Position numbers and translations under genes: made by a program
Shown: positions 38,399 through 48,065 of the stretch, one piece after another
How positions within the stretch are numbered: the stretch's first letter is position 1
Layout of the letters: each line of letters starts with the position of its first letter
Assembly (NCBI RefSeq): GCF_007096385.1
Contig: NZ_VJWL01000003.1
Location: 248,001-312,000 of the forward strand
Origin: Aliidiomarina halalkaliphila
GTDB taxonomy: Bacteria; Pseudomonadota; Gammaproteobacteria; Enterobacterales; Alteromonadaceae
Length of the DNA: 64,000 nt
Direction: 5' to 3'
The notes under the pieces: generated by a model
What the model was told of the DNA's origin: nothing
What the model saw: only the letters and a program-made list of their open reading frames with translations
Database searches by the model: none

Positions 38399-39772
38399 AT
38401 GATAAGAAGAATGATATGGCTAGTTGCCCTAGTCACAATAGCGATTCCTCCAGCTTTTGCAGAGAAAGTGGCCTTAGTTGGTGGTCGTTTGATTGACGGC
38501 TATGTGAGCCCACCTTTAGTTCGCAGTGTTATTTTGATTGAAGATGGCATTATTCAAAAGGTTGGTACGGTAGATACCTTGCCTGTGCCTGAAGGCTACC
38601 GTGAGGTGCCCATGTGGGGCCATGATGTAATGCCTGGTTTGTGGGAAAATCATGCCCATTTGCAGCTTGTCGGACACGCAGATTACATTCACTGGCAAGC
38701 GGAGTATGCAGACCGTTTTGTTGATGAAATCATGCCGGCGGCTGCGTTGCAGTTGTTGCTGGCTGGTGTCACCAGTGTGCGTGATCTAGGTGCGCCTCTA
38801 GAGGATTCTACAGAAATTAAACGTAAGATCAGTAGTGGTGAGATTCCTGGCCCCAATTTGTATGTATCGGGCCCCTTCTTGCAACATAAAGTGGATGATT
38901 GGCAAGCAAATTATCGGTGGCGCGTAACTAGTGTTAGCGATGCGCGCTCGAAAGTACGCCAATTACACGAAGCGGGCATGGATATTGTCAAGCTTATCGA
39001 ACACGATGAAATGGAATTCGAAGTTGCCCAAGCCATTGTGGATGAAGCCCATGATCGCGGCATGGTGGTGGTGGCTCACGCCCACCGCCCGAATGAAATA
39101 CGCGTCGGTTTGAAATTGGGCGTGGATAATTTTGAGCATACCGGACTCACGACAGCCCCCGGATACCCTCAGGATATTCTCGATGCCCTAAAAGAGCGTA
39201 CAGCCGTGGGTATATTCGATGGATTGCTGTTCTGGACACCGACGGTTGAAGGATTATGGAACTATCAGCACACAGTAGAGAACCCCACCCGTTTAGACGA
39301 TCCGTGCTGGCATGAAGGCTTAGCCGAAGACACGATCGCTGATATTCACCAGTCGATTCGCAACCCAGCACAGTTGGGTTATACCCAACTCACACCGTTG
39401 CGGCGGGGGACCTTGAAAAACAAGATTAACCAGTTGAAAGAAACCGGCGTAGTGATGTTGGTTGGCACCGATTCGGGCATCCCAATGAAATTCCATTGCC
39501 AATCGACCTGGCAAGAAATGGCATTTTGGGTGGATGAGATGGGATTCGATGCGCAAGAAACAATCCGTGCCGCGACCTATTGGCCCGCTGTGATGATGGG
39601 TGTCGCTGATCGCTATGGCTCAGTATCCGAGGGTAAAGTGGCGGATATTATCGCGGTGCGCGGTGATGTATTACGTTACATGAACCTTTTACAACGCGTT
39701 GACTTTGTGATGAAAGATGGCGTGGTCTACAAGCAAGATGGTCAAGTAAACCGAGCGGCACTGGCCCGTTAA
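38399..39772 (+). CDS. Exported amidohydrolase (imidazolonepropionase-like)
   Basis: The 457-residue protein carries a signal peptide (MIRRMIWLVALVTIAIPPAFA) and the metal-dependent amidohydrolase fold. The first metal site HxH is in WENHAHLQL, a probable carboxylated lysine is in DIVKLIEHD, further metal-binding histidines are in VVVAHAHRP and NFEHTG, and the catalytic Asp is in VGTDSGIP. The start follows GAGG at a proper distance. Related exported enzymes cleave Xaa-Pro dipeptides or similar cyclic amides; the substrate here is unknown. It sits between two TPR-GGDEF genes and before a terminator. Confidence 0.86.
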   Translation: MIRRMIWLVALVTIAIPPAFAEKVALVGGRLIDGYVSPPLVRSVILIEDGIIQKVGTVDTLPVPEGYREVPMWGHDVMPGLWENHAHLQLVGHADYIHWQAEYADRFVDEIMPAAALQLLLAGVTSVRDLGAPLEDSTEIKRKISSGEIPGPNLYVSGPFLQHKVDDWQANYRWRVTSVSDARSKVRQLHEAGMDIVKLIEHDEMEFEVAQAIVDEAHDRGMVVVAHAHRPNEIRVGLKLGVDNFEHTGLTTAPGYPQDILDALKERTAVGIFDGLLFWTPTVEGLWNYQHTVENPTRLDDPCWHEGLAEDTIADIHQSIRNPAQLGYTQLTPLRRGTLKNKINQLKETGVVMLVGTDSGIPMKFHCQSTWQEMAFWVDEMGFDAQETIRAATYWPAVMMGVADRYGSVSEGKVADIIAVRGDVLRYMNLLQRVDFVMKDGVVYKQDGQVNRAALAR

Positions 39773-39795
39773 CTGGATGAGTATGACGTTAAAGT

Positions 39796-39826
39796 AAAAG
39801 CGGCGATTTTAATCGCCGCTTTTTTT
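39796..39826. terminator. Bidirectional terminator between amidohydrolase and MscS genes
   Basis: AGCGGCGATT and AATCGCCGCT form a perfect 10-bp stem with a TT loop, flanked by A4 and T7. The stop codon of the minus-strand MscS gene lies inside it. Confidence 0.92.
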
Positions 39827-41155
39827 AACATCTGATTTCGCCAAAAGCTCATTGAGCTTTTCCAAGGTATTTTCGGATACCGATTGTAAATGCAGGTCCC
39901 GTTGCGGGAATGGAATGGTAATGTTGTTTTCCTTAAATGCCCGCCAGATTGCTAATCGAATAGGGGAGCGGACATTCTCAAATCCGTTCTCTGGATCGGA
40001 AATCCACACCCGCAGTTCAATCGTTATACCACTATCACCAAAATCGGTGACCCAAGCATTCGGTTCCGGGCTACTTAACACCCGTGGCGAGGCCTTCGCA
40101 CACTCTTTCACAAGTTCCGACGCTTTATCTAAATCGGTGCTGTAGCTGACATCGACAGGGATGCGCAATCTTACATTGCGATCCGCATAACTCCAGTTGA
40201 TCACTTCAGATGTAATTAGATTTTCGTTTGGAATGAGTGTATCCACGCCATCACGATCATGCAGTACGATGTAACGCGACTTGAGTTCTTGCACCCAACC
40301 AATAGTGCCCCCGATGGAAATGATATCGCCGGGCTTCACTGAGCGATCAAGAATAAGAATAAAGCCACTAATAAAGTTGGCGGCGATACGTTGCAAACCG
40401 AAGCCTAAACCAACACCGAGGGCCCCCCCGAAAACGGCTAACGTCGATAAATCAATGCCTACGCTGCCAAGAACCACCAAAATAGCAATGGTAATAAAGC
40501 CGAACTTCACGAACTTTACGAGACCAACACGGGTAGTTGCTGTAATTACGTTGGTTGCCGACAAGCGTCGCTCGATGAGGTGCGTAAGCCAGCCACTGAC
40601 CGTGAGTGCAACAATGATTAGAAAGGCGATTTGCAATCCTGAAAGCAGTGATAAGCGGAAGTTGCCTATGTTGGCACCAACCGAATCGAGTGCGGCCAAT
40701 GTATCTGGTAGCAAGCCAACCAAATAGAGCCCGACAATTAACCAAATGGTACCGGCGATCACGCTTTCTGAAGCTTTTAATAGGGGGCCTCCGCGGATAC
40801 CTTTGCGCAGGAAATAGACCACCAGTCGAATGGCGGCGAATGAGAGCAATAGCGGAAGAATGATGTCCAACGCGGAGGTGGTGAAGTTTAATGCGCGCAA
40901 GACAAGCTGACCAAGGGCTACTACGATCACCATGCTTACGGGCCAAACTAAGCGCTCTACGGAACGAATGGCAATTCGCCGAAAGCCCTGGCTCGCTTCG
41001 CCTCGTTGTCCGATGGCATCACGGAGTAATTTTCCGGTGGTTAAGGCACTGGCTAAGGCAAACACAATCACAATCGCTTGGGGAATGTTATCCGTGGTTA
41101 AAATAGCATTTTCTAGAAATTGCCAAATCTGTTCGCTAGGTTCCGCTGATGTCAT
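39809..41155 (-). CDS. MscS-family mechanosensitive ion channel
   Basis: A 448-residue inner-membrane protein of the small-conductance mechanosensitive channel family, which releases solutes on hypo-osmotic shock. About six to seven helices precede the pore helix, whose Gly/Ala pattern reads AVFGGALGVGLGFGLQRIAANFISG. The beta domain follows with PGDIISIGGTIGWVQELKSRYIVL and LIPNENLITSEVINWS. It is longer than E. coli MscS (286) owing to extra N-terminal helices, like the YbdG and YnaI types. Its stop is inside the shared terminator. Confidence 0.92.
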   Translation of the reverse strand: MTSAEPSEQIWQFLENAILTTDNIPQAIVIVFALASALTTGKLLRDAIGQRGEASQGFRRIAIRSVERLVWPVSMVIVVALGQLVLRALNFTTSALDIILPLLLSFAAIRLVVYFLRKGIRGGPLLKASESVIAGTIWLIVGLYLVGLLPDTLAALDSVGANIGNFRLSLLSGLQIAFLIIVALTVSGWLTHLIERRLSATNVITATTRVGLVKFVKFGFITIAILVVLGSVGIDLSTLAVFGGALGVGLGFGLQRIAANFISGFILILDRSVKPGDIISIGGTIGWVQELKSRYIVLHDRDGVDTLIPNENLITSEVINWSYADRNVRLRIPVDVSYSTDLDKASELVKECAKASPRVLSSPEPNAWVTDFGDSGITIELRVWISDPENGFENVRSPIRLAIWRAFKENNITIPFPQRDLHLQSVSENTLEKLNELLAKSDVKKSGD

Positions 41156-41342
41156 GGTGTGCTCTCTTGTTAGCTATACAACTCGGCGTTATTTTTTTGC
41201 AATAATTGTTTAATTCCTGTGAAGGTAACTGTAGTATTTCTAATCAGACTTTGACACATTTGTTTACATAATAAAAAGAAGAATAAAAACAACTTAGCGA
41301 AAATTACGCAACTCCACCATTATTACTATAAAAGAAACGGCG

Positions 41343-43436
41343 ATGACCCTAACACACCCAGTTGATCATAAGTGTATTTCTCCTCGACAACGTTCGTTTG
41401 TGGTGGCGTGTTTGTGGATCGCATTATTGAGTGTTTTATTTGCCCCGGTGGTAAAAGCGGACGGTAGTGCGCTCACCCACACGCCCTATGAAGAGCAACT
41501 GGATCGCTACTTATCGCTTTCCGATCGAGAAGCGAAACGTGTGCTGTTGCAAGAAGTCATTGTCGGCCTAAACACCCGCCATGCCCCGAGCACCTATGTT
41601 CGAGCTTGGACCTATCGTGCGTTTGAAGTTGCCGAAGACGGTGATGTCGATAATGCGGTTAGTATAGTGACTGACTTAGTGCGTTACGCCGAACGTAACC
41701 CGTATCCTGATGTATGGTCGGAAGTGCTCGCCAATAAAGTCGCGCTTTTGGCGTGGCAGGGAGAAACTACCCAAGCCTTGTTGGTATCTGATCAACTTGC
41801 AGAACACTTGATTCATGCAGAAAATCCCCGGGTTCGCTACTACGGTAATGTTGTGATTACCGGCATGTTTCGTTCCAATAGTCAGTTTGAGCGGGCGCTC
41901 ACCCATGCTCTATACGCGCAAGATGCCCTAAGTGAAATTAATAATGAGCGCAGTGCGACGCGCCGACTAGGCTTGAATCGACAAATTGCACTGATTCAGT
42001 CGGATCTGCGAAATTACCCTGCGGCATTAGAAATTGTGAACCGCTCTATTCGAGAGGCTCGAGAAGATTCCAGCCTCGAAGAAGATATTCCGTCGTTGTT
42101 GCTAATGAAAGGCTATTTGCATGGACAGATGGATCAGCATCAAGCGTCGATTGATGTTCACCAAGAAGCCATTGAGTGGGCGGAGCGAACGAATCAGCCT
42201 GGCATTGTGCTTGTCAGCATGAATAACATTGGCAGTACCTTGATTCATCAAGAGCGCTACGCTGAGGCAGAGGAAGTGCTAAGCCAAGCGCTCGAGCAAG
42301 CGCTGGCGGCGGAAAATGAAGACACGGCGCACTTAATCCAGTTTAACCTCGGGTATATTCAGGTCATGCTTGGAAACGCCAGTGAAGGTATCGCCGCTAT
42401 TGAAGAGCATGGGGCGTATCTGTTAGAGCATTATAGCGAATCTGAGCAAGTGGATTTGTATACCTACATTGCCAAAGCGTATCAGCGAGCTGGGATGTTC
42501 GAGCAGCAAGCGGAAGCCTTATTAGAACAGCGTCGCCTGAATGAAGAGGTGTTCCAGAGCGAACGCGAGAAAAGCATGTCGGAAATGCAAGCGCGCTACG
42601 AAGCCATCGAACAGGCCCAACAGATTGAGCTGCTTGAACAGCGTAATGCATTGCAAGAACGCGTCATTGAAAATGCCCGCTTGCAGCGTACGATCTTTAT
42701 TCTGTTTGGAATCGTGGTGGTGTTTGGTCTAATTCTGGTGGCCTTGCTCTATCGTGCTGCCCGTCGCGCTAACTTGCGCTTGAAAGACGCCAATAAGCAA
42801 TTGGAATTCCATTCACTGCGAGATCCATTGACTCAGTTACTGAATCGTAGGGCCCTGCAAGAGCAAATGTCGAAGCGCCAGACTGATGAGCGCAGAGCAC
42901 AGCCCGGGCAGCATCCGGATGCCATGATTCTGTTGGATATCGACTTTTTCAAGAAGATTAACGACCAATACGGCCATGCTGCAGGCGATCAAGTACTCAA
43001 GGTCATTGGTGAGCGCTTAGCCACATTGGCCCGCTCGTCGGATATGGTGATTCGCTGGGGTGGGGAAGAGTTTTTAATCTTTCTGCGTAACAGCGATCCG
43101 GAAAAGCTTGCAGAAATTACTGAGCGGGTGTTGCGTACGATTGGTGACGAGCCGGTACAGCACGAGGATATGGAGATTCCTGTGACAGCCACCGCTGGTT
43201 TTATTTCACTGCCTTTCGCCGGCATTCCAGAAAAAGACCTGAATTGGGAACGTGCTCTGCAAATCGCCGACATGGCGTTGTATATTGGCAAGGTCCACGG
43301 TCGTAATCAGGCATACGGGATTATGGGCTTGAATGCGCCTTATGAACAAGTACAGCCGTTATTGGAACGCGACCTCTCGAAGGCCATCGATCAAGATAAA
43401 GTGGACTACATCATTGTGAAAGGGCCGCAAAAATAA
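41343..43436 (+). CDS. TPR-containing membrane diguanylate cyclase (GGDEF), copy 2
   Basis: A 697-residue paralogue of the gene at 36154 with the same order: signal peptide (ending PVVKADG), TPR-like helices (including NNIGSTLIHQERYAEAEEVL), coiled coil (QARYEAIEQAQQIELLEQR), one membrane helix and GGDEF. The active site GGEEF is at residues 573-577 and, unlike copy 1, the inhibitory site RSSD is present five residues before it. The shared C-terminal signature is IGKVHGRNQAY versus LGKLHGRNQAH. It should make cyclic di-GMP under product control. Upstream lies a 187-base AT-rich gap containing TTGACA at 41251-41256 without a well-spaced -10. Confidence 0.9.
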   Translation: MTLTHPVDHKCISPRQRSFVVACLWIALLSVLFAPVVKADGSALTHTPYEEQLDRYLSLSDREAKRVLLQEVIVGLNTRHAPSTYVRAWTYRAFEVAEDGDVDNAVSIVTDLVRYAERNPYPDVWSEVLANKVALLAWQGETTQALLVSDQLAEHLIHAENPRVRYYGNVVITGMFRSNSQFERALTHALYAQDALSEINNERSATRRLGLNRQIALIQSDLRNYPAALEIVNRSIREAREDSSLEEDIPSLLLMKGYLHGQMDQHQASIDVHQEAIEWAERTNQPGIVLVSMNNIGSTLIHQERYAEAEEVLSQALEQALAAENEDTAHLIQFNLGYIQVMLGNASEGIAAIEEHGAYLLEHYSESEQVDLYTYIAKAYQRAGMFEQQAEALLEQRRLNEEVFQSEREKSMSEMQARYEAIEQAQQIELLEQRNALQERVIENARLQRTIFILFGIVVVFGLILVALLYRAARRANLRLKDANKQLEFHSLRDPLTQLLNRRALQEQMSKRQTDERRAQPGQHPDAMILLDIDFFKKINDQYGHAAGDQVLKVIGERLATLARSSDMVIRWGGEEFLIFLRNSDPEKLAEITERVLRTIGDEPVQHEDMEIPVTATAGFISLPFAGIPEKDLNWERALQIADMALYIGKVHGRNQAYGIMGLNAPYEQVQPLLERDLSKAIDQDKVDYIIVKGPQK

Positions 43437-43508
43437 GCCAACGGCCCTTGAAATCCGGTCTATTCTCCCTCACGTATTATATCATTATGGACAGAATAGG
43501 CCGCACCC

Positions 43509-45554
43509 ATGCAAGAGAATCAAAACCCGTTACTTCAGCCCTTTTTTCATCCCCCGTTTCAGGCGATTAAAGCGGAACATGTCCGCCCAGCTGTGGAAGA
43601 AGCCATTGCCCATTGTCGCGCCACTATTGACGATGTCGTGACGCAAGCACAACCCACGTGGAACACATTAGTAGCCCCTCTCGAGCAAGCAGATGATGTG
43701 CTGAGTCGCATTTGGTCGCCGGTTTCACACATGAACGCAGTGGTGAGTGACGATGCCATGCGCGAAGCCCACGATAGCTGCTTGGAATTACTCTCGGAAT
43801 ACGCAACCTGGGTTGGCCAGCATGAAGGTTTATATCAGGCATATCAAAAACTGGCGGCATCCGCAGAGTTCGCGTCACTTAGCGAAGCACAACAGCGGGT
43901 GGTTACCGATACTATTCGTGATTTTCAATTATCGGGCGTGGGCTTGCCGGATGCGCAAAAGAAACGCTATGGCGATATTCAAAACCGTTTGTCGCAGCTC
44001 AGTTCACAGTTTAGCAATCACGTTCTCGACGCAACCCATCATTGGTATTGTCATGTGCAAGACGAAAGTCGCCTAGCAGGCTTGCCTGAAAGCGCGATCG
44101 CATCGGCGCAGGAAGCGGCAAAAGAGCGTGAGCTTGATGGTTGGGTATTTACCTTGGATATCCCGTCGTATTTGCCGGTGATGATGTACTGCGAAGACCG
44201 GGAACTGCGGCGCGAAATGCAGGAAGCCTATACCACCCGTGCGTCGGACCAAGGGCCAAACGCAGGGCAATTTGATAACACGGCGATCATTGATGAGACG
44301 CTAGCTTTGCGCCATGAACTTGCTAATCTATTGGGTTTTGCCACCTATGCGGATGTGTCTTTAGCCACCAAAATGGCAGACAGCCCTGCGCAAGTGATGG
44401 CGTTTCTCGAGGATCTTGCTGAGCGGTCACTAGGGCAGGCAAAAGCGGAATTTGCAGAGATTAAAGCCTATGCACAATCGGAGCATGGGATCGATGAGCT
44501 TGAGGCTTGGGATGTGCCTTATTATGCCGAGAAGCTTAAACAAGCGTCCTTTTCCATTTCTGATGAGCAGTTGCGACCATATTTCCCCGAGCAGCGCGTG
44601 GTTGAGGGGTTATTTACGGTGGCTGAGCGTTTGTTTGGCATTCGTATTATCGAGGCCGAGGCAGAAACTTGGCATCCCCATGTTCGTTATTTTGAAATTT
44701 TTGATGAAAAAAATCAGAAACGGGCTGGGTTCTATCTTGATCTCTACGCCCGCGGAAAAAAGCGCGGGGGTGCATGGATGGCCGATTGTGCGGTGCGCCG
44801 ACGTTTGCCGAACGGACAGTTACAACTGCCGTTGGCCTACCTCACCTGTAATTTCAATAAGCCAGTGGGCGACAAGCCTGCGTTGTTTACGCACGATGAA
44901 GTGATCACCCTATTCCATGAATTTGGTCACGGGCTGCACCATATGCTCACGCAAATGGATGTGGCGGGAGTGTCTGGTATTAACGGGGTGGAATGGGATG
45001 CGGTCGAGTTACCCAGTCAGTTTCTTGAAAACTGGTGTTGGGAACCCGAGGCTTTGGCATTTATATCGGGGCATTATGAAACCGGCGAACCTCTGCCACA
45101 GGATTTGTTAGACAAGATGCTAGCGGCGAAAAACTTTCAAGCGGCGATGCAAATGGTACGACAGCTTGAGTTCTCGTTATTTGATATGGGTATTCACCAA
45201 GATCTTCAAGCGGGTCAACCGGGTCGTGTGCAAGAAATTCTGAACCGCGTTCGATCGCAGGTAGCGGTGGTGCGGCCCCCTGCTTACAATCGATTCCAGC
45301 ATAGTTTTGGTCACATTTTTGCCGGTGGATATGCTGCAGGGTATTACAGCTACAAGTGGGCGGAGGTGTTGTCGGCGGATGCCTATGCACGTTTTGAGGA
45401 AGAAGGTATTTTCAATCCTCAAACTGGCCGCGACTTTCTCACTAAGATTTTGGAAAAAGGTGGAAGCCGCGACGCAAAAACCTTGTTTCGTGAGTTCCGT
45501 GGTCGTGAGCCAGAAATCAGTGCGCTCTTACGTCACTCAGGTATAGCGGCGTAA
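43509..45554 (+). CDS. prlC: Oligopeptidase A (M3 zinc metallopeptidase)
   Basis: PrlC degrades signal-peptide fragments and other oligopeptides in the cytoplasm. The 681 residues match E. coli (680). The zinc site HEFGHGLHH is near residue 471, with the distal Glu in GINGVEWDAVELPSQFLENW. The C-terminal segment FQHSFGHIFAGGYAAGYYSYKWAEVLSADAY is typical of the M3 family. A terminator follows. Confidence 0.97.
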   Translation: MQENQNPLLQPFFHPPFQAIKAEHVRPAVEEAIAHCRATIDDVVTQAQPTWNTLVAPLEQADDVLSRIWSPVSHMNAVVSDDAMREAHDSCLELLSEYATWVGQHEGLYQAYQKLAASAEFASLSEAQQRVVTDTIRDFQLSGVGLPDAQKKRYGDIQNRLSQLSSQFSNHVLDATHHWYCHVQDESRLAGLPESAIASAQEAAKERELDGWVFTLDIPSYLPVMMYCEDRELRREMQEAYTTRASDQGPNAGQFDNTAIIDETLALRHELANLLGFATYADVSLATKMADSPAQVMAFLEDLAERSLGQAKAEFAEIKAYAQSEHGIDELEAWDVPYYAEKLKQASFSISDEQLRPYFPEQRVVEGLFTVAERLFGIRIIEAEAETWHPHVRYFEIFDEKNQKRAGFYLDLYARGKKRGGAWMADCAVRRRLPNGQLQLPLAYLTCNFNKPVGDKPALFTHDEVITLFHEFGHGLHHMLTQMDVAGVSGINGVEWDAVELPSQFLENWCWEPEALAFISGHYETGEPLPQDLLDKMLAAKNFQAAMQMVRQLEFSLFDMGIHQDLQAGQPGRVQEILNRVRSQVAVVRPPAYNRFQHSFGHIFAGGYAAGYYSYKWAEVLSADAYARFEEEGIFNPQTGRDFLTKILEKGGSRDAKTLFREFRGREPEISALLRHSGIAA

Positions 45555-45570
45555 CGCGGCGTCGACCAGC

Positions 45571-45608
45571 AAAAAGCCCCGGGCTGTGGAGACAACCCGG
45601 GGCTTTTT
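45571..45608. terminator. Bidirectional terminator after prlC
   Basis: AAAAAGCCCCGGG (45571-45583) and CCCGGGGCTTTTT (45596-45608) form a perfect 13-base inverted repeat with a 12-base loop, between convergent genes. Confidence 0.93.
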
Positions 45609-45622
45609 AGAATTTGGCGTTG

Positions 45623-45832
45623 TTAACCGGTGAGATTCATAACCAGCTTTACCACCGCAGCGACGCTGAGTACAAAGAGCACCAAGATAATGACAAAAAC
45701 GATGATATAAGCAAGTGGATTTCCTGCGGAGAAATCACGTTGACGGTTGGCCTCAGTTTGTACACCAAACATGGCTGCGAGCACACTGATAACAACCGCA
45801 AATAACCCAGGGCGCTCTCGTTGTTCCGTCAT
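45623..45832 (-). CDS. Small membrane protein, DUF2970 type
   Basis: The 69-residue protein has a hydrophilic N-terminus, the segment LFAVVISVLAAMFGVQTEANRQRDF and one strong C-terminal membrane helix (YIIVFVIILVLFVLSVAAVV). This matches the DUF2970 family of proteobacterial membrane proteins, whose function is unknown. It lies 18 bases downstream of another small gene on the same strand, so the two are probably co-transcribed. Confidence 0.8.
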   Translation of the reverse strand: MTEQRERPGLFAVVISVLAAMFGVQTEANRQRDFSAGNPLAYIIVFVIILVLFVLSVAAVVKLVMNLTG

Positions 45833-45850
45833 GATAAACTCACAGATCCT

Positions 45851-46132
45851 TTATGATGCAGGTTTTGACCCGCTCTGCTTATTGTTTTGATCATTGGATT
45901 TACCCAATGTGAGCTCTAGTAAATCCAGAAAATGGAATTGCGTTGAGCGGCTCTTGCCACTTGCCCAAGCAAACCAGTTTACGCTCCGTGTACATGTTTG
46001 GCTGACCGTTCGCTGGTCCCTATCGCGAACGTTTGTACGGCAGTCTTCAGCTTCCGCTGAATAGGAGGCGTACTGTAGAGTCAATACACCCGTTACTGCC
46101 ACCGCACACAGGCCTATGGTTAGTTTCAACAT
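45851..46132 (-). CDS. Small exported protein of unknown function
   Basis: The 93-residue protein starts with a hydrophobic signal or anchor (MLKLTIGLCAVAVTGVLTLQYA). The mature part has two cysteines (EDCRTNVRDRDQ and SQTCTRSV) that could form a disulfide, then a short hydrophobic stretch and a polar tail. I do not recognise a family. It is upstream of the DUF2970 gene on the same strand. Codon composition is like its neighbours. Confidence 0.6.
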   Translation of the reverse strand: MLKLTIGLCAVAVTGVLTLQYASYSAEAEDCRTNVRDRDQRTVSQTCTRSVNWFAWASGKSRSTQFHFLDLLELTLGKSNDQNNKQSGSKPAS

Positions 46133-46286
46133 AGTCGACCTCGGAGCGCTTAATCCTTAACAAATACTACAACGTCCACTTTATCAGCAAGCGTAGGGGC
46201 AATCCAGAATTGTTTTTGGGTGCTTGGTGGCTCATGTGTTGATAGAATAGGAGAAATTTGTGGAAAATGACGCCAAAGGATACCGT

Positions 46287-46964
46287 ATGCGCGATTATCT
46301 CATTGCCCCTTCAATTTTATCTGCCGACTTCGCTCGCTTGGGTGAAGAAGTGGACGCAGTGCTCGCGGCGGGAGCCGATGTGGTGCACTTTGATGTGATG
46401 GATAATCACTTTGTGCCGAATCTCACCATTGGCCCTATGGTCTGCCAAGCATTGCGTGATTACGGTATCACCGCACCTATCGATGTTCATTTAATGGTAC
46501 AGCCGGTAGATGCCATTGTGCCCCAATTTGCAAAAGCAGGGGCGAGTATCATTACTTTCCATCCAGAAGCCTCTACACACATAGACCGCACCCTACAGTT
46601 AATTCGTGATCAGGGTTGTAAAGCGGGTTTGGTGTTTAATCCGGCGACGCCACTGCATTACTTGGATTACGTGATGGATAAAGTGGATATTATCTTATTG
46701 ATGTCGGTGAATCCGGGGTTTGGTGGTCAGTCGTTTATTCCCAGCACCCTTGATAAGTTACGTGAAGTACGGGCGCGCATCGATCAGAGCGGACGCGATA
46801 TTATTTTAGAGGTCGACGGTGGTGTAAAAACCGATAACATTCGCGCTATCGCGGATGCGGGCGCTGATATGTTTGTCGCCGGTTCGGCCATTTTTAATCA
46901 ACCGGACTACAGTCAGGTGATTCGTCAAATGCGCGACGAACTGGCCCAAGTGTCACGGTCGTAA
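46287..46964 (+). CDS. rpe: Ribulose-phosphate 3-epimerase
   Basis: Rpe interconverts ribulose 5-phosphate and xylulose 5-phosphate in the pentose phosphate pathway. The start at 46287 gives 225 residues, exactly the E. coli length, with AAAGGA just upstream; a GTG nine codons earlier is not needed. Motifs include [47 protein letters not shown] and EVDGGV. It precedes trpS, as in E. coli, but the usual gph between them is absent. Confidence 0.97.
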   Translation: MRDYLIAPSILSADFARLGEEVDAVLAAGADVVHFDVMDNHFVPNLTIGPMVCQALRDYGITAPIDVHLMVQPVDAIVPQFAKAGASIITFHPEASTHIDRTLQLIRDQGCKAGLVFNPATPLHYLDYVMDKVDIILLMSVNPGFGGQSFIPSTLDKLREVRARIDQSGRDIILEVDGGVKTDNIRAIADAGADMFVAGSAIFNQPDYSQVIRQMRDELAQVSRS

Positions 46965-47036
46965 TTTGCATTGAATTTTCTCTATTGATGATGTCATCAC
47001 GAGTGAATACAGAGAACGCTAACTAGGAAACTGCAC

Positions 47037-48041
47037 ATGAACAAACCCGTTGTATTAAGTGGCTGCCAGCCTTCCGGACAATTAACTATTGGCAACTATA
47101 TGGGCGCTTTGCGGCAGTGGGTAGCAATGCAGGACACACATCAGTGTCATTTTATGTTGGTGGATTTACACGCGATTACGGTACGTCAAGATCCCGCGGC
47201 GCTGCGCGCAGCTACGCTGGATGGCTTAGCGCTTTATCTTGCCTGTGGTTTAGACCCTGAGAAGAGCACCTTGTTCTTACAGTCTCATGTACCGCAACAT
47301 GCGGAGCTCGCTTGGATCCTCAATTGCTATACGCAAATGGGTGAGCTCAACCGGATGACCCAGTACAAAGATAAATCCCAGAAGCAAGAATCCAACATGA
47401 ATGCGGGTTTATTTACTTACCCGGTGCTAATGGCGGCAGACATCTTGTTGTATAACGCCAACGAAGTTCCGGTGGGCAATGACCAAAAACAACATTTAGA
47501 ACTGGCTCGAGATGTAGCAACGCGCTTTAACAATATTTACGGCGACGTATTTGTGGTGCCGGAGCCATTTATTCCGCAACACGGCGCTCGGATTATGAGT
47601 TTGCAAGATGCCAGCAAGAAGATGTCGAAATCCGATGATAATCCGAAGAACTACATTGGTTTGTTGGAAGATCCAAAGAAGATTGCCAAGAAAATAAAGA
47701 GTGCGGTCACAGATTCTGAAGATCCGCCTCGTGTGGCTTACGATCCCTCGGAGAAGGCTGGTGTGGCAAACTTACTAACCTTGTTAAGCGGTGCCACCGG
47801 ACGTAGTATTGATTCTCTAGTCGCGGAATACGAAGGGAAAATGTACGGTCATCTAAAGGGCGACGTTGCCGATGCTGTGGTTGCTCTATTGGAGCCAATC
47901 CAACAGCGCTATCACGAGTTGCGGGCGGATCAAGCCACTTTAGATGCAGTCATGCACAAGGGCGCCGAGAAGGCATCGGCGGAGGCACAAGCAACCTTGC
48001 GTCGCGTGTATGATGCCGTTGGCTTTGTATTACCGCGATAA
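47037..48041 (+). CDS. trpS: Tryptophanyl-tRNA synthetase
   Basis: TrpS charges tRNA-Trp with tryptophan. The 334 residues match E. coli TrpS (334). The class I signature HIGH-equivalent is TIGN in [13 protein letters not shown] and the KMSKS motif is [29 protein letters not shown] is also typical. It begins 72 bases after rpe and is followed by the glutamine amidotransferase gene. Confidence 0.98.
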   Translation: MNKPVVLSGCQPSGQLTIGNYMGALRQWVAMQDTHQCHFMLVDLHAITVRQDPAALRAATLDGLALYLACGLDPEKSTLFLQSHVPQHAELAWILNCYTQMGELNRMTQYKDKSQKQESNMNAGLFTYPVLMAADILLYNANEVPVGNDQKQHLELARDVATRFNNIYGDVFVVPEPFIPQHGARIMSLQDASKKMSKSDDNPKNYIGLLEDPKKIAKKIKSAVTDSEDPPRVAYDPSEKAGVANLLTLLSGATGRSIDSLVAEYEGKMYGHLKGDVADAVVALLEPIQQRYHELRADQATLDAVMHKGAEKASAEAQATLRRVYDAVGFVLPR

Positions 48042-48065
48042 AAGCGAGCCAAGGGTGCGTGTCCA

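Noticed and set aside
40281-40946. 148-codon plus-strand and 164-codon minus-strand frames over the MscS gene
   Set aside because: Both are out-of-frame shadows of a well-supported channel gene.
41251-41280. TTGACA upstream of the second TPR-GGDEF gene as a promoter
   Set aside because: The nearest -10-like hexamer (CATAAT) is only 10 bp away, so spacing is wrong; it is mentioned only under the gene.
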